8,344 nucleotides of DNA, from assembly GCA_945911685.1 (NCBI GenBank), contig CAMEAW010000125.1:1-8344 (forward strand), in the 5' to 3' direction. Shown one piece after another: positions 1 to 6,603 of the stretch (positions within the stretch are counted from its first letter, which is position 1; every line of letters begins with the position of its first letter). The translations under genes were made by a program, and so were the position numbers. This stretch comes from Bordetella parapertussis. Lineage in GTDB: Bacteria > Pseudomonadota > Gammaproteobacteria > Burkholderiales > Burkholderiaceae_B. The notes beneath the pieces were generated by a model. It was not told the DNA's origin. It worked only from the letters and a program-made list of their open reading frames with translations, and ran no database searches.

Positions 1-23
1 CTGGTCAATACGGCTGCTTTCAT
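1..23 (-). CDS. 5' end of a gene cut by the window edge; possible zinc-dependent alcohol dehydrogenase
   Basis: An ATG at 23-21 opens a frame reading MKAAVLT before the window ends. A GGAG Shine-Dalgarno lies eight bases upstream (32-35 on the plus strand), and the start is 30 bp after the stop of the preceding dehydrogenase, so it looks like the next gene of the same operon. MKAAVL is a very common N-terminus of medium-chain, zinc-type alcohol dehydrogenases and quinone oxidoreductases. Such an enzyme would suit an operon that already holds two short-chain dehydrogenases. Only seven residues are visible, so the start is fairly secure but the family is a guess. Confidence 0.45.
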
Positions 24-53
24 GTTTAGTCTCCAGAATCTATAAAAGTTGTT

Positions 54-863
54 TTAGTCGCACTTTGCGCTCATGCCACCATCGACAATGAGTTCGGTGC
101 CGGTAATGAAACGCGCCTCATCCGAGGCTAAAAACAATACTGCGTTGGCGGTATCGCGGCCATCTCCCATAAATGACATCGGGATGCGCGCCTGCCTGCG
201 TTTTAACAGGCCCTCGGCATCGCCACCGGCCTGCGCGCCCGCCAACACGGCCTCAACAAGCGGCGTATGCAGCAAGCCAGGCAGCACTGAGTTTACGCGG
301 ATGCCTTTCTTAGCGTACTCAACAGCAACGACTCGGCCAAACTGTATGACACCAGCTTTTGCGGCGGCGTAGCCCACTTGAGGTGCGCCTGAAAAGCGAA
401 TCCCTGAGGTCGACGAGATATTGACGATCGAGCCAGCACCTTTGGCTTCCATGATGGGCATCACATATTTGCACATCAAGAAAACGGTCTTAAGATTGAT
501 GTCGATCTGGGAATCCCAATTTTCTTCGCTCAGCTCAATGGGGCCACCGCGCACAGGACCACCCACGTTGTTGACCAAGATATCCACGGTGCCGTATTGC
601 TTGAGGCACGCGGCAACCAACCCTTGAATCGCCTTGCTATCGGTGACATCGCAGGTATAGGGCGTGACGTCGCCGTCAAACTCTTTGATCAACGCCAGCG
701 TGTCGGTCATCGCGGCCATATCTTTATCCACTGCGAACACGCGTGCGCCTTCTTGCGCAAAGCGCATCGCAATCGCCCTGCCATTACCCCAGCCCGGGCC
801 CACACATCCGGCGCCCGTAATGATCGCGACTTTGTTTGCTAGCCTACCTTGAGATTGCGTCAT
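54..863 (-). CDS. SDR family NAD(P)-dependent oxidoreductase (copy 1)
   Basis: A classical short-chain dehydrogenase/reductase of 269 residues, a usual length for the family; cytosolic. One Rossmann domain is visible: a glycine-rich nucleotide loop (T16-G17 to G28), an acidic residue at the end of beta-2 (D46, favouring NAD over NADP), D72-V73, an NNVG motif (98-101, normally NNAG), and the tetrad N123, S151, Y165, K169 (YAAAK). The C-terminal FITGTELIVDGG is the normal SDR end. The glycine loop is about five residues longer than the usual TGxxxGxG (TGAGCVGPGWGNGRA), a trait shared with the neighbouring SDR. The ATG start has only a weak SD (AAAGA) and lies 20 bp after the upstream gene's stop. 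It probably oxidises a secondary alcohol or reduces the matching ketone in a catabolic route. The family is certain; the substrate is unknown. Confidence 0.93.
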   Translation of the reverse strand: MTQSQGRLANKVAIITGAGCVGPGWGNGRAIAMRFAQEGARVFAVDKDMAAMTDTLALIKEFDGDVTPYTCDVTDSKAIQGLVAACLKQYGTVDILVNNVGGPVRGGPIELSEENWDSQIDINLKTVFLMCKYVMPIMEAKGAGSIVNISSTSGIRFSGAPQVGYAAAKAGVIQFGRVVAVEYAKKGIRVNSVLPGLLHTPLVEAVLAGAQAGGDAEGLLKRRQARIPMSFMGDGRDTANAVLFLASDEARFITGTELIVDGGMSAKCD

Positions 864-883
864 ACGATATCTTTAAAAAGTTA

Positions 884-1678
884 TTAAGGGGTGGTTGAAG
901 TCAAACCGCCATCCACCACAATTGTTTGGCCAGTGATATAGCGCGCTTCGTCGCTTGCTAAAAACACAACAGTATTGGCTACGTCCCAGGCATCACCCAT
1001 GTAGCCTGCAGGCACCTGCTTATGGCGATGTGCCACAAAGCCTTCAAAATCGCCTTTGGCATATTTGTCAGCCAAGCGCTTGACCAAAGGCGTGAACACC
1101 AAGCCCGGTGCGACGCAGTTCAGACGCACGCCACGGTCGGCATACAACACTCCAGTAGTTTTGGTCAGCTGCATCAGCGCGGCCTTACCTGCTGCATAGC
1201 CCACTTGGGGTTTGCCCACGTAGCGTAACCCTGCCACAGAAGAAATGCTCACGATCGAGCCCTTGCCTTGTGCCTCCATAATGGGCAGAACATATTTACA
1301 CGCCAAGAACGCAGCCTTGACGTTGATGTCCATCTGATCATCCCAGATCTGCTCACTCATGCTTACCGGATCACCGGGTTCAGAGCGCCCAACGTTGTTA
1401 ATCAAAATATCGATACGTCCGTACTGAGCCATGCAGGCGTCAACCAATTTTTTAACCTCGTCGGCTTGCGTCGCATCAGCCGTGATCACGTGTGCAACAC
1501 CACCCTCATCTTCAATAATTTTTTTAGTTTGTTGAGCCGCTTCGATATTGAGGTCTGATCCAAAGATGCTGGCGCCTTGCCGTGCCAAGGCCACAGAAAT
1601 CGCCTTGCCGTTACCCCAGCCTTCGCCAAGCGTGCCGCAACCCGTCACCAAAGCGACTTTGCCATCTAATCTAAACAC
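884..1678 (-). CDS. SDR family NAD(P)-dependent oxidoreductase (copy 2), GTG start
   Basis: A second classical SDR, 264 residues, plainly paralogous to its downstream neighbour. It has the same enlarged glycine loop (T12-G13 to G24, with GEGWGNGKA), D42 at the end of beta-2 (NAD preference), NNVG at 94-97, catalytic N119, S147, Y161 and K165, and the YITGQTIVVDGG C-terminal strand. The start is GTG; it is supported by an AAGGA Shine-Dalgarno six bases upstream and by MFRLDGKVALVTG matching the normal SDR N-terminus. It lies 38 bp after the two-TM protein gene and 20 bp before SDR copy 1, which fits one transcript. Paired SDRs in catabolic operons often act on successive steps or on opposite stereoisomers. 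Which applies here is not visible. Confidence 0.93.
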   Translation of the reverse strand: MFRLDGKVALVTGCGTLGEGWGNGKAISVALARQGASIFGSDLNIEAAQQTKKIIEDEGGVAHVITADATQADEVKKLVDACMAQYGRIDILINNVGRSEPGDPVSMSEQIWDDQMDINVKAAFLACKYVLPIMEAQGKGSIVSISSVAGLRYVGKPQVGYAAGKAALMQLTKTTGVLYADRGVRLNCVAPGLVFTPLVKRLADKYAKGDFEGFVAHRHKQVPAGYMGDAWDVANTVVFLASDEARYITGQTIVVDGGLTSTTP

Positions 1679-1716
1679 AGTGATTCCTTATTGATCTTGA
1701 AAGAGTTTTAGCAATA

Positions 1717-2235
1717 TTACCTGCCCAACATCAGCGCGGCAAAAGCACGCTGCACGTCTGGGTGAGCCGTATAGAAAACGGTCATGATAGGCCCAGTGCG
1801 CACAACCAAGCGCGGGGCGATCAGCCAGCTCAACGCGGGTAAATAAATGAACTTTGCCTGCCGTATGTCGGCGATGCTCACTTGTTTTTTCCAAACCCAC
1901 GTCTGTGTGACCACTCCGTTCTTGATCGAAGTGCGGCTTTTCAGGATCCAGTAGTACACCACCAGAACAATCGCCAAGGCGGCACCCCACAACAATCCCG
2001 CCGATAGCGAAAAGGACTGCCAATCCATCAGGCGTGAGGCGCGGGCACCCCAAACAATCAGTGCACCGACCAAAACAGATGCCAGCAACTTGATCAAGGC
2101 GGTGAAGGCTGGGCCCTCTGCTTCAAGAGGTATCGCATCCGGGGCGTCCGGGGTGCTAGGCGTTACCGCCGCAGTCGCTTGGTTCGTCGAGCCTGCTTCG
2201 GGGCTGGCGACAGGCTGAGTCGTCGCATCAGTCAT
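1717..2235 (-). CDS. two-TM membrane protein of unknown function, possible PH-like cytoplasmic domain
   Basis: I do not recognise a named family with confidence. The 172 residues divide into a Thr/Ala/Pro-rich soluble N-terminus (1-42), two hydrophobic helices (about 45-65 and 78-98), and a C-terminal part with alternating hydrophobic strands. That part (for example TSIKNGVVTQTWVW, then VSIADIRQAKFIYL and PRLVVRTGPIMTVFYTAH) recalls small bacterial membrane proteins with a PH-like fold. The last segment, HPDVQRAFAALM, looks like a closing amphipathic helix. The ATG lies three bases after the stop of the TRAP large permease, with a GGCAG-containing sequence upstream, so the two genes are probably translationally coupled. 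The context suggests an accessory role to the transporter or the envelope, but this is inference. Confidence 0.75.
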   Translation of the reverse strand: MTDATTQPVASPEAGSTNQATAAVTPSTPDAPDAIPLEAEGPAFTALIKLLASVLVGALIVWGARASRLMDWQSFSLSAGLLWGAALAIVLVVYYWILKSRTSIKNGVVTQTWVWKKQVSIADIRQAKFIYLPALSWLIAPRLVVRTGPIMTVFYTAHPDVQRAFAALMLGR

Positions 2236-2238
2236 TTG

Positions 2239-3735
2239 TTATTTACTGCCTTTCATCAGACCACGCATCAGATCATTAACCGTGTCTTGCTCGCTCTGCG
2301 CATCGCTCTGCTGCAAATCATTCTCGGGGATTTCGATGCGGATCGTACTGAGATCGACCTGCACGGGCTTATCCAAAAAGAAGGTCACCGTCTGCGGAAA
2401 CACAATCACGATTGCCACCAAAAACAGTTGCAGAAAGACCCAAGGAATCGAACCGAGATAGATATCGCGCGACAGTACTTTGCCCGGCAACGACCCCGCC
2501 TTAAACAAGCTATCGGCGGTACTGCGCAAGTAAAACAAGGCGAACCCAAAGGGCGGATGCATAAAACTGGTTTGCATATTGACGCATAACAGCACGCCAA
2601 ACCAAATCATATCGATGCCCAGCTTGCTGGCGACCGGTGCAAGCATGGGAAGAATAATGAAAGCGATTTCGAAAAAGTCTAAAAAGAAGGCTAAAAAGAA
2701 AACGAAGATATTGACGACGACGAGAAAGCCGATCTGCCCGCCCGGCAACCCAGACAGAAGGTGCTCGATCCATATGGCACCATCAACACCCTGAAATACT
2801 AGAGAAAACACCCGCGAACCAATCAAGATAAAGACCACCATGGCCGTAATACGCATGGTGCCCGTCATACCGTCTCGAATAATTGACCAGTTCAAACGGC
2901 CGTGCACCGCCGCCAACAGGATCGCACCCATCGCGCCCATCGCGCCCGCTTCAGTGGGGGTTGCGATGGCGTAGCTCATTCCGGGCAAGCCACCCATGCT
3001 GCCCAGCACGGCAAAAATCAAGATCGCTGAAGGGATGATGCCACGCAAGCATTTTTTCCAGAGCGTCCAACCGTGCAGCGTGCGGGCCGTCGCTGGCAGG
3101 CCGGGTACATGTCCGGGCGCTACCTTTGAGAGCGCAAAGGTGTAAATCAAAAAGATCAACACTTGCAAAATCGAGGGGCCCCACGCACCTTTATACATGT
3201 CACCCACTGACCGCCCCAACTGATCGGCCATCACCACCAGCACTAAAGAGGGTGGCACCAATTGTGTAATCGTGCCTGAGGCCGCAAGCACCCCCGTGGC
3301 GTAGCGCATGTTGTAGCCGTAGCGCATCATGACGGGCAGTGAAATCATCGCCATCGCGATGACTTGACCGGCGACCGTGCCGGTAATCGCGCCTAAGATG
3401 AAGCCAACCAAAATGACCGAATAGCCCAAGCCGCCGCGAATGGGCCCAAACAACTGGCCCATCGAATCGAGCATGTCTTCAGCTAAGCCGCATTTTTCTA
3501 ACACGGCACCCATCAAGGTAAAAAATGGGATCGCTAACAGTAAATCGTTAGACAAGATGCCAAAGATGTTCAGTGGCAAGTTGTACATGAAGGCGGCTGG
3601 AAACCAACCCATCTGTATCGCAATAAAACCGCTGAGCAAGCCTAACGCGGACAAGGAAAAAGCAACTGGAAACCCGATCAACATAATCAGGATCAGCCCC
3701 GCGAACATCACGGGTGCGAAATCTTGCATGGTCAT
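2239..3735 (-). CDS. dctM: TRAP transporter large permease (DctM/FcbT3-like)
   Basis: The large membrane subunit of a tripartite ATP-independent periplasmic transporter, which uses the sodium or proton gradient to import organic acids delivered by a binding protein. The 498 residues are mostly hydrophobic helices (the first at about 8-28, the last at about 427-447). Family signatures are visible: GTVAGQVIAMAMISLP at 119-134, the TPTEAGAMGA motif around 259-268, and HPPFGFALFYLRS around 393-405. The last resembles the long 'mannitol/chloroaromatic' (FcbT3-type) branch. The protein is longer than a typical DctM of about 430 residues, partly through a hydrophilic tail of some 45 residues rich in D, E and Q. 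Its ATG overlaps the small-permease stop by four bases (ATGA), with a GAGAGG site upstream, indicating translational coupling. Substrate unknown; the symbol is the family name. Confidence 0.95.
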   Translation of the reverse strand: MTMQDFAPVMFAGLILIMLIGFPVAFSLSALGLLSGFIAIQMGWFPAAFMYNLPLNIFGILSNDLLLAIPFFTLMGAVLEKCGLAEDMLDSMGQLFGPIRGGLGYSVILVGFILGAITGTVAGQVIAMAMISLPVMMRYGYNMRYATGVLAASGTITQLVPPSLVLVVMADQLGRSVGDMYKGAWGPSILQVLIFLIYTFALSKVAPGHVPGLPATARTLHGWTLWKKCLRGIIPSAILIFAVLGSMGGLPGMSYAIATPTEAGAMGAMGAILLAAVHGRLNWSIIRDGMTGTMRITAMVVFILIGSRVFSLVFQGVDGAIWIEHLLSGLPGGQIGFLVVVNIFVFFLAFFLDFFEIAFIILPMLAPVASKLGIDMIWFGVLLCVNMQTSFMHPPFGFALFYLRSTADSLFKAGSLPGKVLSRDIYLGSIPWVFLQLFLVAIVIVFPQTVTFFLDKPVQVDLSTIRIEIPENDLQQSDAQSEQDTVNDLMRGLMKGSK

Positions 3736-4271
3736 TGCAATGGCCTCTCGTAGTGCATATCCATCTCGTAGGCATTGTTCAACCAGGCCACACGTTTGAT
3801 CATTTCAGCTAAACCTTGCAGCACCATGAGAGCAAACCCAAGTGGCAACATCATCATCGCCGGCCAACGGATGAGCCCACCCGCATTGGGCGAGCCCTCG
3901 CCCGACCACAACATTTGCACGAAAAGGGGCCAGGACAAGTAACAGAACAGCGTCATGGCAGGCATCAAAAAGAAAATCAAGCCAAATAAATCGATGTAGG
4001 CGCGGCTACGAACCTTAAGCGTGCCGTAGATCACATCTACACGGACATGCTCGTTGACGCGCAGTACTTGCGCTGCGCCTAGCATTACACAGGCGGCAAA
4101 CAGATACCATTGAATCTCGAGCCAGCCGTTCGAGCTATAAGAGAACGCGTAACGCGTAAACGCATTACCGGCGCTGATGACCGCGCACAATAAGACTGCC
4201 CATTTTGCAATGACTGCAAAAAAGTCTGTTACACGGTCAACCAAGCCAGCGGCGACAAGCAACTGTTTCAT
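3732..4271 (-). CDS. dctQ: TRAP transporter small permease (DctQ/FcbT2-like)
   Basis: The small membrane subunit of the TRAP transporter, which pairs with the large permease in the inner membrane. Its 179 residues give the expected four hydrophobic helices (about 14-38, 52-70, 92-118 and 136-156). It has family-typical EIQWYLFA (52-59) and NEHVRVDV (73-80) motifs, and LPLGF followed by LQGLAE near the fourth helix. A GGAG Shine-Dalgarno sits five bases before the ATG. It is the first gene of its operon, with a leader of about 60 bases behind a candidate promoter. No periplasmic binding protein (DctP) gene follows or precedes it here, although that subunit is needed for transport, so one must be encoded elsewhere or beyond the left edge. 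Confidence 0.93.
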   Translation of the reverse strand: MKQLLVAAGLVDRVTDFFAVIAKWAVLLCAVISAGNAFTRYAFSYSSNGWLEIQWYLFAACVMLGAAQVLRVNEHVRVDVIYGTLKVRSRAYIDLFGLIFFLMPAMTLFCYLSWPLFVQMLWSGEGSPNAGGLIRWPAMMMLPLGFALMVLQGLAEMIKRVAWLNNAYEMDMHYERPLQ

Positions 4272-4335
4272 TTCGACTCCGAAGGGCGCGTGGCAAAAGA
4301 GCTAAACGCCCAGACCACCACCACGCTAGCCCGTC

Positions 4336-4364
4336 ATCATAACGAAATGTCAGGCTTTAAGTCG
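4336..4364 (-). promoter_or_regulatory. candidate sigma70 promoter of the TRAP/SDR operon
   Basis: Reading the minus strand, a TATGAT -10 hexamer (4341-4336) is preceded by a 17-base spacer and CGACTT (4364-4359), a poor -35. It falls between the upstream terminator and the DctQ start, the only non-coding stretch from which this operon could begin. The weak -35 suggests an activator, and inverted repeats lie just upstream. The call rests on position and the -10 match only. Confidence 0.4.
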
Positions 4365-4380
4365 AAAAATCAAATGCTGC

Positions 4381-4409
4381 GGTATGGGCAAATACCCTTA
4401 GTACAGGGT
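4381..4409. repeat. two overlapping inverted repeats upstream of the TRAP operon promoter, possible operator
   Basis: GGTAT-N6-ATACC (4381-4396) and ACCCT-N6-AGGGT (4394-4409) are both perfect 5-bp-arm inverted repeats with 6-base centres, and they overlap by three bases. They lie immediately upstream of the candidate -35 element, where an activator of the LuxR/NarL or LysR kind often binds. No regulator gene lies in the window. Short arms can arise by chance, so confidence is modest. Confidence 0.35.
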
Positions 4410-4410
4410 G

Positions 4411-4450
4411 ACACAAAAGTTTCGCCCGGCCACTTGGGGTCGAGCGAAAC
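4411..4450 (-). terminator. intrinsic terminator after the DUF3501 gene
   Basis: On the minus strand a 13-bp stem (outer arms GTTTCGC and GCGAAAC, one internal A/C mismatch and one G-T pair) closes a six-base loop at 4450-4419 and is followed by TTTTGTGT. It begins 26 bases after the DUF3501 stop and separates the Fe-S/DUF3501 unit from the TRAP operon. The T-run is short and interrupted, but the stem is long and GC-rich. Confidence 0.8.
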
Positions 4451-4476
4451 AGTAAGCTAAATCGCAGCACCGACCA

Positions 4477-5061
4477 TCAATTCAAGTCTTGCACCAAAGA
4501 CGCCAGCACCGCATCGGGCAGCGCTTCGACATGCATCGGGTACTCGGGGTGATCGCAGCCAACCATCATCTGCGCACCCGTCTGCAACGATTTTTTAGCC
4601 GCTGCGGGCAACTCAAAGCGTAAAAAATGCACCGCTGAAGTTTTGGTATCCGTTGAACGCTCGAGATCTTCGTTCGCGATCGCGTACACCCTTGGTTGCC
4701 CCTCGACTTCTACAAACATCTTGTGTTCGACACCCATCAGCTTACCCAAGGCAATTTTGCGATCCGCCTCGTTGGGATATTCAAGCATCATGGTGGCTTT
4801 AAAGTTTGAGCCATCCGGAACTAAGGGGTTATAGGCATTCAGCTCATCTTGAATCCCCTCTTCTTCAAACACTTTTTCAACACGCAACATCTCTTGGATC
4901 TGATAGCGCATCAAAAATTCATTTTCAAAAATGATATTTAAATGTTCACCTAAGGCGACCGTACGCAAACGGCGCTGTTCAATCGCCTGCTTACGCATTT
5001 CAGGGCGAGCCTTGTGGTAAGCCTCGAGGGTCATCAAGCTTTCGCGTGTGATTTTGGTCAT
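4477..5061 (-). CDS. DUF3501 family protein
   Basis: A soluble protein of 194 residues with no signal peptide or membrane helix, recognised as DUF3501 from MTKITRESLMTLEAY at the start, a YQIQEMLRVEKVFEEEGIQ helix around 53-71, the DELNAYNPLVPDG segment (72-84), and TSAVHFLRFEL (141-151). Its function is not established. The family is repeatedly found beside a GlpC-like Fe-S protein and a rubrerythrin, as here. I chose the ATG at 5061 because it gives the family's usual N-terminus. An in-frame TTG at 5085 would add eight residues but has no Shine-Dalgarno; the ATG itself has only a weak GAG. It begins 32 bases after the Fe-S gene stop and is the last gene of its transcript. A partner or assembly role for the Fe-S protein is inference. 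Confidence 0.88.
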   Translation of the reverse strand: MTKITRESLMTLEAYHKARPEMRKQAIEQRRLRTVALGEHLNIIFENEFLMRYQIQEMLRVEKVFEEEGIQDELNAYNPLVPDGSNFKATMMLEYPNEADRKIALGKLMGVEHKMFVEVEGQPRVYAIANEDLERSTDTKTSAVHFLRFELPAAAKKSLQTGAQMMVGCDHPEYPMHVEALPDAVLASLVQDLN

Positions 5062-5093
5062 GCTGATCTCGTCATTATTGTGCAACTGGATGA

Positions 5094-6431
5094 TTAAAGG
5101 CCGTACGCCTTGGCAATTAAGGTCAACGGATGCGCCATCTCAACGCTCGCCAAACCATTTTCTTTCATACCTTGTTCAATGTGGTGGCCGGCCAGTTGGC
5201 AATCTGAACTGATGTAGTCAGGCTCGTTGTTTGCCATGGCTTTGAACACGGGCTTACCGATCTTCATGGCGGTATCGTGAAACTCTTTTTTCACGCCCCA
5301 TGTACCAGAGTGCCCAGAGCAACGCTCGACCACATTGACTTCAGTGCCCGGCACCAACTTCAACATCTCGGCTGTTTTCTTGCCTACGTTTTGCACACGC
5401 GAATGACATGGCACGTGATAGCTGACATGGCCAAGAGCCTCTGTGAAATCGGTGCTCAGTAAGCCGTCTCTATTTCGCGCAATGAAGTACTCGAAGGGAT
5501 CCCACATTGCATCTTTCACGAGCTGCACGTCTGCCTCGTCTGGGAACATCAGAGGGAGCTCTTGCTTAAACATCAACGTGCAGGAGGGAATGGGAGTCAA
5601 AATCGCATAACCCTCGCGCGCAAGCTTGGCAAGCTTCGGAATATTTTTGTCTTTATTTTCGGCAACTGCATCAAGATCGCCAAGCTCAAGCTTAGGCATC
5701 CCGCAACAGGCCTCTTTGTTCACGAGCTCGTAAGGGATCTTGTTGTGACTCAAAATCTTAATCAGATCCTGGCCAATGCCGGGCTCGTTATAGTTGACAT
5801 AACAGGTTGCATAAATCGCAACTTTGCCTGGCGTTTTGGCACCATTGACTACGGGCAGGTCAGCCGAAGGCTTTGCCACTTGTGCAAAGGTTTTGGGCGC
5901 GTATTCTGGAATCCACGCTTTTTTATCGACGCCCAGGGTGGCCTCCATGAGAGAGCGCATCACGCCAGTTTTGTTCACGGCGTTCACCGCTTCGGTCACG
6001 ATGGGGATACCTGCGAACATCCCGAGCTTATCGGTCGATGACAGCACGGCATCACGCATCGTGGTCTCGCCCTTCTTAAAACTCACCGCTTTGGCACGCA
6101 ACATCAAGTGCGGAAAATCTAGGTTCCAGGGATGCGGCGGCACGTAAGGACACTTCGTCACATAACAGACGTCGCATAAGAAACATTGATCGACGACTGT
6201 CTTGTAGTCTTTTTTATCGACCCCATGAACTTCACCGTCTTCGGTCGCATCAATCAGGTCAAACATGGTTGGAAACGAACCGCACAAACTCAAGCAGCGG
6301 CGACAGCCATGGCACAAGTCAAATACGCGTTCCATTTCGGTATGCAGCTTATCCTCGTCGTAAAAGTCTGGATTCGTCCAGTCTAGGGGATGACGGGTGG
6401 GCGCGTCGAGGTTACCTTCGCGGTTTGACAT
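5094..6431 (-). CDS. GlpC/HdrD-like Fe-S oxidoreductase with two [4Fe-4S] motifs and two CCG-type domains
   Basis: A cytosolic or membrane-peripheral electron carrier of 445 residues, related to GlpC and to heterodisulfide reductase subunit D. The N-terminal part has two cluster motifs: C40-x2-C43-x2-C46-x3-C50, and C83-x2-C86-x2-C89-x4-C94-P, the second one residue wider than the textbook spacing. Two cysteine-rich repeats follow: C210, C242-C243-G, C284, then C342-H, C371, C411. In the second, the expected CCG is CSGHSG, so one cysteine is replaced by serine. No flavin dehydrogenase partner is adjacent, unlike glpABC or glycolate oxidase operons. The neighbours are rubrerythrin upstream and DUF3501 downstream, suggesting a thiol, peroxide or electron-transfer role. 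The ATG has an AAGGA site six bases before it. The domain call is firm; reaction and electron partners are unknown. Confidence 0.9.
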   Translation of the reverse strand: MSNREGNLDAPTRHPLDWTNPDFYDEDKLHTEMERVFDLCHGCRRCLSLCGSFPTMFDLIDATEDGEVHGVDKKDYKTVVDQCFLCDVCYVTKCPYVPPHPWNLDFPHLMLRAKAVSFKKGETTMRDAVLSSTDKLGMFAGIPIVTEAVNAVNKTGVMRSLMEATLGVDKKAWIPEYAPKTFAQVAKPSADLPVVNGAKTPGKVAIYATCYVNYNEPGIGQDLIKILSHNKIPYELVNKEACCGMPKLELGDLDAVAENKDKNIPKLAKLAREGYAILTPIPSCTLMFKQELPLMFPDEADVQLVKDAMWDPFEYFIARNRDGLLSTDFTEALGHVSYHVPCHSRVQNVGKKTAEMLKLVPGTEVNVVERCSGHSGTWGVKKEFHDTAMKIGKPVFKAMANNEPDYISSDCQLAGHHIEQGMKENGLASVEMAHPLTLIAKAYGL

Positions 6432-6451
6432 GAAAAATCCTTAGCGATTGC

Positions 6452-6571
6452 AAGAAACGGGTAGTGAAGAACCGAGTGTTTGAAAAGAGTGTGTGCGACA
6501 CGAGTACTTCAAAGAACAGGTACGCAGAAAACGTGTGCTGCAAAGAACATGTACTCAGAAAACGTGCGCTT
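6452..6571. repeat. degenerate ~15-bp tandem repeat array with two 31-bp direct repeats, in the Fe-S gene leader
   Basis: Two directly adjacent 31-bp copies, 6510-6540 and 6541-6571, match at 27 of 31 positions. Both contain CAAAGAACA near the start and CAGAAAACGTG in the second half. Each 31-mer is itself two similar halves of about 15 bp (A-rich then GT-rich). Weaker halves continue towards the gene, at 6452-6466, 6467-6481 and 6482-6497. The array fills nearly all the space between the rubrerythrin terminator, whose T-run abuts it, and the Fe-S gene ribosome binding site. It has no CRISPR-like spacers and no IS ends. It could be a set of protein-binding sites or an RNA leader element. Confidence 0.75.
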
Positions 6572-6603
6572 AAAAAAACTGTGACCAGCAAAGCCGGCCA
6601 CAG
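6572..6603 (-). terminator. intrinsic terminator after rubrerythrin
   Basis: On the minus strand an 11-bp stem (CTGTGGCCGGC against GCTGGTCACAG, with two G-T pairs) closes a TTT loop and is followed directly by seven T residues (6578-6572). It starts 65 bases after the rubrerythrin stop. This is a textbook rho-independent terminator placed between rubrerythrin and the Fe-S gene, so the trio is not a simple single transcript. Confidence 0.88.

Noticed and set aside
1688..2053. 121-residue minus-strand open frame overlapping the two-TM protein
   Set aside because: Composition is not protein-like (many Cys, His, Arg), and the overlapping frame has coherent membrane helices and an operon-style start.
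2579..2794. Lysine-rich plus-strand open frame
   Set aside because: It is the antisense of a phenylalanine-rich membrane segment of the large permease; the poly-A look comes from TTT/TTC codons.
5062..5085. TTG start extending the DUF3501 protein by eight residues
   Set aside because: No Shine-Dalgarno before the TTG, and the ATG at 5061 gives the normal family N-terminus MTKITRESL.
6452..6571. CRISPR-like array
   Set aside because: The 31-bp copies abut with no spacers, are imperfect, and there are no cas genes.
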